Assembly (NCBI GenBank): GCA_030705745.1 | Contig: JAUZPT010000009.1 | Location: forward strand, 1 to 20,717 | DNA from: Bacillota bacterium | Lineage (GTDB): Bacteria; Bacillota; Bacilli; Bacillales; Cytobacillaceae | Length of the DNA stretch: 20,717 nucleotides | Direction: 5' to 3' | Shown here: piece after piece, positions 16,512 through 20,717 of the stretch | How the letters are laid out: every line of letters begins with the position of its first letter | Numbering within the stretch: the first letter of the stretch is position 1 | Made by a program: the position numbers and the translations under genes | Notes under the pieces: model-generated | Seen by the model: the letters and a program-made list of their open reading frames with translations, nothing else | The model's database searches: none | What the model was told of the DNA's origin: nothing

Positions 16512-16810
16512 CGAAACAGCTTGCTAAAGAATCCTTTAGCCTTCTCCCCATGCTGCTCATCAAGATAAACGAGTTCAAAAACCTTCCCTTTAATGGAAAC
16601 GATTCCCTTGTCGACATCAAGATTTTTCATTTGAAGATTTTGACCTTTAATCGCCAGAAAGCCCATAACTGTTTCTAGCAAAAATTCCTCATTATCAAAA
16701 CTTTCGACTTGTTTCACCCCGGTGATATCAAGCAGTTTTCGTCCCCTCATCATCACATCATGCTCAGGAACCGTAGCTTTCGTTGTGTTCGTTTCGTAAT
16801 ATTGGCTCAT
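16508..16810 (-). CDS. yabP: Sporulation protein YabP (YabP/YqfC family)
   Basis: This 100-residue protein of the YabP/YqfC family is, in B. subtilis, a sigma-E-dependent gene cotranscribed with yabQ; its biochemical role is unknown. The sequence is one small beta-rich domain with family features MRGRKLLDITGVKQVESFDNEEFLLET, then LAIKGQNLQMKNLDVDKGIVSIKGKV. It has no signal peptide or membrane span. I chose the second ATG (16810, MSQYYETN) because GAGGG lies 6 bases upstream; the first ATG at 16816 abuts it. The leader contains a perfect palindrome and a sigma-E-like -10. The ATGA overlap with yabQ supports a two-gene unit, although read-through from rqcP is possible. Confidence 0.92.
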   Translation of the reverse strand: MSQYYETNTTKATVPEHDVMMRGRKLLDITGVKQVESFDNEEFLLETVMGFLAIKGQNLQMKNLDVDKGIVSIKGKVFELVYLDEQHGEKAKGFFSKLFR

Positions 16811-16830
16811 AACCATCCCTCACATTCTCA

Positions 16831-16857
16831 ATGTACAACCTTTTGTACATATGTATG
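16831..16857 (-). promoter_or_regulatory. yabP upstream region: sigma-E-like -10 and palindrome
   Basis: Minus strand: CATACATA (16850-16857) fits the sigma-E -10 (CATACAnT) at six core bases; a matching -35 is poor. Immediately downstream, ATGTACAA/TTGTACAT form an exact 8-bp inverted repeat with a 4-base centre (16831-16850), over the expected start point. It may be an operator or a leader hairpin. Confidence 0.45.
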
Positions 16858-16905
16858 TGAAGAAAAAAGAAATAGAACAAGCCTTATTCAGCCGTTATTC
16901 CCTCA

Positions 16906-17184
16906 TTAACCCTCAAGATCATTCGTCGGAGATAACCGATCCTCTTTTACGATCGTATACATTTCTGCCGCTTCTTCTTTTCTTGAAGTTTCCTGAAGGC
17001 GGTCAATTCTTGCTGTCACAAGTTTCTGTCCAAGCCTGATTGTTAACTCATCACCGACTTTTACCGTCGAACTAGCTTTCGCTTCTTTGCCATTGATGTT
17101 GATTCTTCCTTGATCCGACACTTCCTTGGCCAATGTCCTTCGCTTGATTAGACGCGAAACTTTTAAAAATTTATCGAGACGCAT
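16906..17184 (-). CDS. rqcP: RqcP (YabO), S4-domain ribosome quality-control factor
   Basis: RqcP (formerly YabO, Hsp15-like) binds stalled 50S-peptidyl-tRNA complexes and works with RqcH in adding C-terminal poly-alanine tails to nascent chains. The 92-residue product consists mainly of one S4 RNA-binding domain at the N-terminus: MRLDKFLKVSRLIKRRTLAKE, then GRININGKEAKASSTVKVGDELTIRLG, followed by a short acidic tail. The CGGAGGG ribosome site is well placed. It follows yabN by 15 bases and is presumably part of a yabM-yabN-rqcP unit. Assignment rests on domain, length (86 in B. subtilis) and synteny. Confidence 0.93.
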   Translation of the reverse strand: MRLDKFLKVSRLIKRRTLAKEVSDQGRININGKEAKASSTVKVGDELTIRLGQKLVTARIDRLQETSRKEEAAEMYTIVKEDRLSPTNDLEG

Positions 17185-17199
17185 TGAATTCCCTCCGTT

Positions 17200-18660
17200 C
17201 TATAGTCCTGTTAATTTAGCTTGATTCCAATATTCATCCAGCTCTTCCAGCGTATGATCGTTGAACGATTTTCCGCTCTCTTTCACTCTTTCTTCAACAA
17301 ATTGAAACCTTCGGACAAACTTTTCATTTGTTCCAAAAAGAGCTTCCTCGGGATGGATGTGTAAAAATCTGCCGAGGTTGACGAAGGCAAAAAGCAAATC
17401 GCCGAATTCCTTTTTCATGCCGATTAATTGATTATTCTTCAATTCGTCTTCAAATTCCTGCAGTTCTTCTTTCACTTTTTCCAATACCGGGGTCAATTCG
17501 TTCCAGTCAAACCCTACCTTCGATGCCTTTTTTTGCAATTCATAAGCACGAACGAGATTAGGCAACGCAAACGAAACTCCATCCAAAAGTGATGCCTTCA
17601 TTTCGCCTTTTTCATCGGCTTTGATTGATTCCCAATTTTGAATCACTTCTTCTACAGATTCGACCTGCACATTTCCGAAAACATGGGGATGCCTTCTGAT
17701 CATTTTTTCCGACAATCCTTCAATGACATCGTCAATGTTAAAATAACCCTCTTCATCGCCGATTTGGGCCAACAGCATGATTTGAAGCAACACATCACCG
17801 AGTTCCTCGACCACATGATCAAGATCGTTTTGATTGATCGCGTCAACCACTTCATACGTTTCCTCAATCAAATATTTTTTCAAAGATTCATACGTTTGCT
17901 CTTTGTCCCATGGGCAGCCGTCCGGACCTCTAAGCTGTGCGAAAATTTGCCGCAGTTTGCCGAAATCCTTCCATAGGATTCTCTCTTCTTTAACAGGTGG
18001 CACATACACGGTTGTAAGGTTGTTCAACTCAACATTATGATCTAGCTCATACAGCGGAACCCTTAATATCCGTTCCTCTTTTCCCCCAGCCGCGGTAACA
18101 ATCATCACTTCATAATCATCGGGCAATTTTTCCATGAGTACGAGCTTCACGTCCGATGCTACAAACTGGTCATACACCTGGCTGATGAACATATGCTGCG
18201 TAACTTGCAGCATGGAAGACTCCAAAAACGTCCCATCAAGCAATTGAAACCCTTCAACCGGATCGATTTTCAATGCTTGGAAAAGGGCGTCCAGAAAGCT
18301 CTGGCCTCCACCAATGATAATTTCAATCCCCTTTTCAGGTCCCAATTCCAGTAATAGCTGAACTGTTCTTTCCGCAACAAGTGGATGCCCCGGCACGGCA
18401 TATATGACTTCCTCACCCTTGGCTCTATCCAAAAGAATTTCGGTAATTTCCTCATAAACCTTCTCGAACTGGTCATGCTTCTCGTAAATAGAGTCAAATG
18501 ACGTATATTGAAGGTGTTCCTTTTCCAATTCTGCAATGACCGGATGCTCTTTCGTTCTTAAAAATAAGTGGTTTCCTTGTGTCAATTTTTTATAAACTCC
18601 AAATGGAAGCTGCTCAAGGTCCCCGGCTCCCAAACCAACGATTTCAATTTTTCTCGACAT
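17200..18660 (-). CDS. yabN: YabN: tetrapyrrole methylase-like domain fused to MazG pyrophosphohydrolase
   Basis: A 486-residue two-domain fusion. The N-terminal part (about 1-220) is a SAM-dependent tetrapyrrole methylase-like domain: VGLGAGDLEQLPFG, VIYAVPGHPLVAERTV and GIEIIIGGGQSFLDALF. Its substrate is unknown. The C-terminal part (about 235-486) is MazG, which hydrolyses nucleoside triphosphates to monophosphates: signature LRGPDGCPWDKEQT (243-256), metal motifs EETYE (266-270) and EELGD (285-289), and a second helical repeat with EELQEFEDE and EFGDLLFAF. MazG can cleanse aberrant nucleotides; the link to a methylase is not explained. AGAGGGGCGG precedes the ATG. The start lies inside the end of yabM, a 17-base overlap. 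Confidence 0.95.
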   Translation of the reverse strand: MSRKIEIVGLGAGDLEQLPFGVYKKLTQGNHLFLRTKEHPVIAELEKEHLQYTSFDSIYEKHDQFEKVYEEITEILLDRAKGEEVIYAVPGHPLVAERTVQLLLELGPEKGIEIIIGGGQSFLDALFQALKIDPVEGFQLLDGTFLESSMLQVTQHMFISQVYDQFVASDVKLVLMEKLPDDYEVMIVTAAGGKEERILRVPLYELDHNVELNNLTTVYVPPVKEERILWKDFGKLRQIFAQLRGPDGCPWDKEQTYESLKKYLIEETYEVVDAINQNDLDHVVEELGDVLLQIMLLAQIGDEEGYFNIDDVIEGLSEKMIRRHPHVFGNVQVESVEEVIQNWESIKADEKGEMKASLLDGVSFALPNLVRAYELQKKASKVGFDWNELTPVLEKVKEELQEFEDELKNNQLIGMKKEFGDLLFAFVNLGRFLHIHPEEALFGTNEKFVRRFQFVEERVKESGKSFNDHTLEELDEYWNQAKLTGL

Positions 18661-20284
18661 TTTTCCGCCCCTCTTCTTTAGGCAAAAATAATATTAATTT
18701 GCTTCCAAATGGAAACAACGCAAGCTCCTCTTCACGAAAAACAGCAGAACGAAGAACGATGAATAAAAATATGACTCCACCTACCATCACCGCACCAAGC
18801 GATTGGGCAGCTGCTGCAATTCGCTCAGATCCAATATACTGATAGATACCGCCAGTTGCATACATAAATAGTTTTAAGGTTAGAACCATGGCCAGTGATG
18901 CGGCTGTTATGGCCATTGCAAACCGTTTGGTTAAAAGATGAAACGGCAATGCTTTACTCAATTGAATGGTCAAAATTATGCATACGAGCGATAAAGTGAT
19001 AATCGTGGCTATTGCCGCACCCATCGTACCGTAGGGAGGGACAAGGGCCATGTTCAAAGCATATTTAACGGGAAATCCAGTCAATATTATAAGTGCAGGA
19101 AACACCAGTTTGCCTAGTCCTTGTAAAATGGCAGTTATCGTCGAAATAATCGAGCTTAAGAGAATAACCAGGCTCAGAACTCCAAGGACGGAGGATCCAT
19201 CCGCAGTTTCAAAAAGCATTTTATTCGTTGGTTCAACAATGGACCATAAGCCTGCGGTTGCCCCCGCCCCTACTACGATACTGATCTGTAACGCGAGCCT
19301 GACCTTATCGCTTAAAAAATCAGAACTCTCCTTTAAGCGTTCACTCGTTATCAAAGGGACAAGCGATAATGACATGGACGAGGACACGACCATCCCAAGC
19401 TGAATCAATGGCTGGCCTCGATCAAAAATTCCCTTCAATCCTTTTGCTGTTTCTTTTTCCAATCCGCCAGAAAGAAGTAATGAATATAAATTCATCGAAT
19501 CCGCAAGCTGAATGAAAATCATCATCATTCCGCTAATGCATATCGCAAGCCCTTGTAAAGCAAGTGCTTTAAAAATCCATGACGCGCCTGAAAACATACC
19601 GCCAAGCCTCAAAGGATCAAAAGTTACCATTTTCCATTCTTTACGGAACCATAGAAACATAAACAACAAAATCGCAGAAACGATGCTTCCAGTAATGGAA
19701 CCGAACATGGCACCTCCACCGATGAGGTATAGAGAATAGCCCTTTTTAGTAAAAAGATAGGCAAGGAAAATAATCGTTGCTACCCTGATTAATTGCTCCA
19801 CGATTTGGGACAGTGCGGTCGGCAGCATCTCCCCACTCCCTTGAAAATACCCCCGCAGTGTCGACACCACCGGGAAAGTTAGAAAGACGACTGAAACCAC
19901 TTTTAGTAAAATAACCAATTTAGTGTCGCCCATCCAAAGCGCAATTTGATATGATCCTATGTAAAGGAATAGAAAGCAAATAAGTCCGAATAATTGCAAG
20001 AACACGTATGAAATAAACAACAATTGGCGCGCCTTTTCAGAATCTCCCTTTTCATGGTGCTCTGCATACAGCTTGGAGATCACAACGGGAAAACCGGTAG
20101 TGGCCAAGACAATCGCAATTCCGTAAAAGGGGTAAACCTGTTGATAAATATAAAAACCGATATCCCCCACAATGTTTTGGAATGGAATACGATAAACAGC
20201 ACTTAATATTTTTGTGATCAGGGCCGCTGCCATCAAGATAAATGCACCCTTAAATAAGTCCTTCGATTGATGTACGGGCTTCAT
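18644..20284 (-). CDS. yabM: YabM: MATE/MOP-superfamily polysaccharide or lipid flippase
   Basis: This polytopic membrane protein of the MOP flippase superfamily (SpoVB/MurJ/RfbX type) probably moves lipid-linked sugars across the membrane. The 546-residue product shows about 14 hydrophobic segments. Its N-terminus has the family features KGAFILMAAALITKILSAVY and YRIPFQNIVGDIGFYIYQQ, and a later RGYFQGSGEMLPTALSQIVEQ loop. No signal peptide is present. Substrate unknown; SpoVB and AmJ/MurJ relatives work on cell-wall lipid II or spore polymers. I chose ATG at 20284 because AAGGAG lies 7 bases upstream; the ORF start at 20302 lies in the leader. An extended -10 promoter lies upstream. It overlaps yabN, so it heads a yabM-yabN-rqcP unit. 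Upstream spoVT, as expected from synteny, would lie past the window. Confidence 0.9.
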   Translation of the reverse strand: MKPVHQSKDLFKGAFILMAAALITKILSAVYRIPFQNIVGDIGFYIYQQVYPFYGIAIVLATTGFPVVISKLYAEHHEKGDSEKARQLLFISYVFLQLFGLICFLFLYIGSYQIALWMGDTKLVILLKVVSVVFLTFPVVSTLRGYFQGSGEMLPTALSQIVEQLIRVATIIFLAYLFTKKGYSLYLIGGGAMFGSITGSIVSAILLFMFLWFRKEWKMVTFDPLRLGGMFSGASWIFKALALQGLAICISGMMMIFIQLADSMNLYSLLLSGGLEKETAKGLKGIFDRGQPLIQLGMVVSSSMSLSLVPLITSERLKESSDFLSDKVRLALQISIVVGAGATAGLWSIVEPTNKMLFETADGSSVLGVLSLVILLSSIISTITAILQGLGKLVFPALIILTGFPVKYALNMALVPPYGTMGAAIATIITLSLVCIILTIQLSKALPFHLLTKRFAMAITAASLAMVLTLKLFMYATGGIYQYIGSERIAAAAQSLGAVMVGGVIFLFIVLRSAVFREEELALFPFGSKLILFLPKEEGRKNVEKN

Positions 20285-20317
20285 TGCCCCTCTCCTTCCC
20301 ATTGTAAACTACAACGT

Positions 20318-20327
20318 ATTATAGCAT
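20318..20327 (-). promoter_or_regulatory. Extended -10 promoter for yabM
   Basis: Minus strand: TATAAT (20318-20323) preceded by TATGC, the TRTGn extended -10 motif. The 17-base upstream position has no good -35, which is usual for this class. The predicted start near 20311 leaves a leader of about 27 bases. Confidence 0.65.
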
Positions 20328-20376
20328 ACACATGGCTCGGCCCGGTCATCGGTTGCAGAAAAGGCCATTGCATAAT

Positions 20377-20400
20377 AAAAAAAGACAACTCATAGCTGCC
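20377..20400 (-). terminator. Intrinsic terminator of the gene upstream of yabM
   Basis: Minus strand: GGCAGCT-ATG-AGTTGTC (20384-20400, 7 bp with two G-U pairs) followed by seven T (20377-20383). It would stop transcripts entering from beyond the right edge (spoVT in relatives) before the yabM promoter. Confidence 0.65.
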
Positions 20401-20402
20401 AG

Positions 20403-20433
20403 ATTGTCGAGAAAGGGGTATTTTCTCGACAAT
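20403..20433. repeat. Perfect 12-bp hairpin next to the upstream terminator
   Basis: ATTGTCGAGAAA and TTTCTCGACAAT pair exactly around a 7-base loop GGGGTAT. No T-run follows directly on the minus strand; on the plus strand AT-rich sequence follows. It contains TGTCGAG, one base from a Spo0A box, in each arm. It may be a terminator for plus-strand read-through, part of a tandem-hairpin terminator, or a protein site. Confidence 0.7.
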
Positions 20434-20489
20434 TATTTATTTTCTCAGGATCCTACTATCTAATTTAGTGATTGTCCTTGATAATGGTC

Positions 20490-20623
20490 CTGTTGATTTC
20501 CGCTCTGGTCACTCGCTTTCCGCGGGGAGATCCTGAAGCCTCCTCGGCACCTTTGGCGCCTGCGGGGTCTCCAGTGACCTCTTCATCCCGCAGGAGTCGA
20601 GTGCCCTCCGCTCCAATCAACAG
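20490..20623. repeat. 134-bp structured palindromic element with 9-bp terminal inverted repeats
   Basis: The ends are exact inverted repeats CTGTTGATT and AATCAACAG. Inside, GGTCACTCG...CGCGGG on the left mirrors CCCGCAGGAGTCGAGTGCCC on the right with few mismatches. GGTCACT also pairs exactly with AGTGACC (20507-20513, 20573-20579). A central hairpin GGCACC-TTT-GGCGCC (20545-20560) and GGAGA/TCTCC add further structure. GC content is far above its flanks. I recall similar non-coding elements dispersed in Peribacillus and related bacilli, but cannot confirm copies here. The small ORFs in it are not genes. Confidence 0.75.
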
Positions 20624-20717
20624 TGAAAAAAAATCATCAATGTCCTTTAACACAGCCTATTATTAAATAAAGAAGAGGCGGCAAGGTCTGCCTACCTCCT
20701 TCATTTACCATTATATA

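Larger units (their letters stand above)
20303..20717. other. Non-coding right edge
   Basis: This stretch has no supported gene. From the left it holds the yabM promoter, the upstream terminator, a 12-bp hairpin, the 134-bp repeat (20490-20623), and AT-rich sequence. At 20665-20702 the minus strand has an imperfect hairpin (GAGG-TA-GGCA...TGCC-G-CCTC) followed by TTCTTTATTT that could be another terminator. Confidence 0.6.

Noticed and set aside
20465..20666. Two overlapping 62-64 codon ORFs on opposite strands at the right edge
   Set aside because: Both are translations of the palindromic repeat, with no ribosome site and mirrored composition.
1..20717. A new multi-gene defence, secretion or mobile system
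   Set aside because: Every gene has a recognised counterpart in the syntenic Bacillus region; no transposase, integrase, repeat-spacer array, toxin-antitoxin pair or foreign-composition gene cluster is visible.

Overview
The window is a continuous block of bacterial chromosome from a Gram-positive endospore former of the Bacillaceae. Nineteen of the twenty genes lie on the minus strand, and their order matches, as I recall it, the Bacillus subtilis segment between spoVT and the folate operon, about 65-80 kb from oriC. The spore genes (spoIIE, yabP, yabQ, yabT), moderate-to-low GC content, AGGAGG-type ribosome sites and sigma-A promoters all fit this. The genus cannot be fixed from the sequence. 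A dispersed-looking palindromic repeat at the right edge reminds me of Peribacillus and related bacilli, but that is only an impression.

Layout in the direction of transcription, from high to low coordinates: a non-coding right edge with a 134-bp palindromic element, tandem hairpins and a minus-strand terminator (20303-20717); yabM (lipid flippase family), yabN (methylase-MazG fusion), rqcP/yabO (ribosome quality control), yabP and yabQ (spore cortex), divIC (division septum) and yabR (S1 RNA-binding protein). Next come the only plus-strand gene, an elongator tRNA-Met, and a divergent regulatory region. Then spoIIE, yabS and yabT (sporulation), tilS and hpt (tRNA-Ile lysidine and purine salvage), ftsH, coaX-hslO-yacD (pantothenate kinase, Hsp33, membrane PpiC foldase), cysK, and finally pabB-pabA, the head of the folate operon. 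pabA runs off the left edge.

Functional groups: early sporulation (a spoIIE promoter with 21-bp spacing and a Spo0A-like box; a sigma-F-like promoter before yabS-yabT; a sigma-E-like -10 before yabP-yabQ), division, RNA and translation (tRNA-Met, TilS, RqcP, YabR), proteostasis (FtsH, Hsp33, YacD) and cofactor or sulfur metabolism (CoaX, CysK, PabA/PabB). Terminators after yabR/tRNA, ftsH, yacD and cysK, plus one upstream of yabM, divide the block into transcription units. Short overlaps (yabM/yabN, yabP/yabQ, yabS/yabT, tilS/hpt, pabB/pabA) point to translational coupling.

I see no defence island, prophage, CRISPR array, insertion sequence or plainly new multi-gene system. The observations most worth checking are a von Willebrand A fold in YabS whose two halves appear in swapped order, an inverted repeat and Spo0A-type promoter between spoIIE and the tRNA, palindromes at the cysK and yabP promoters, and the structured repeat beside yabM.

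Several start codons were moved from the longest ORF to an internal ATG or GTG because a Shine-Dalgarno match fits only the later start (pabB, cysK, yacD, coaX, tilS, yabS, spoIIE, divIC, yabP, yabM).
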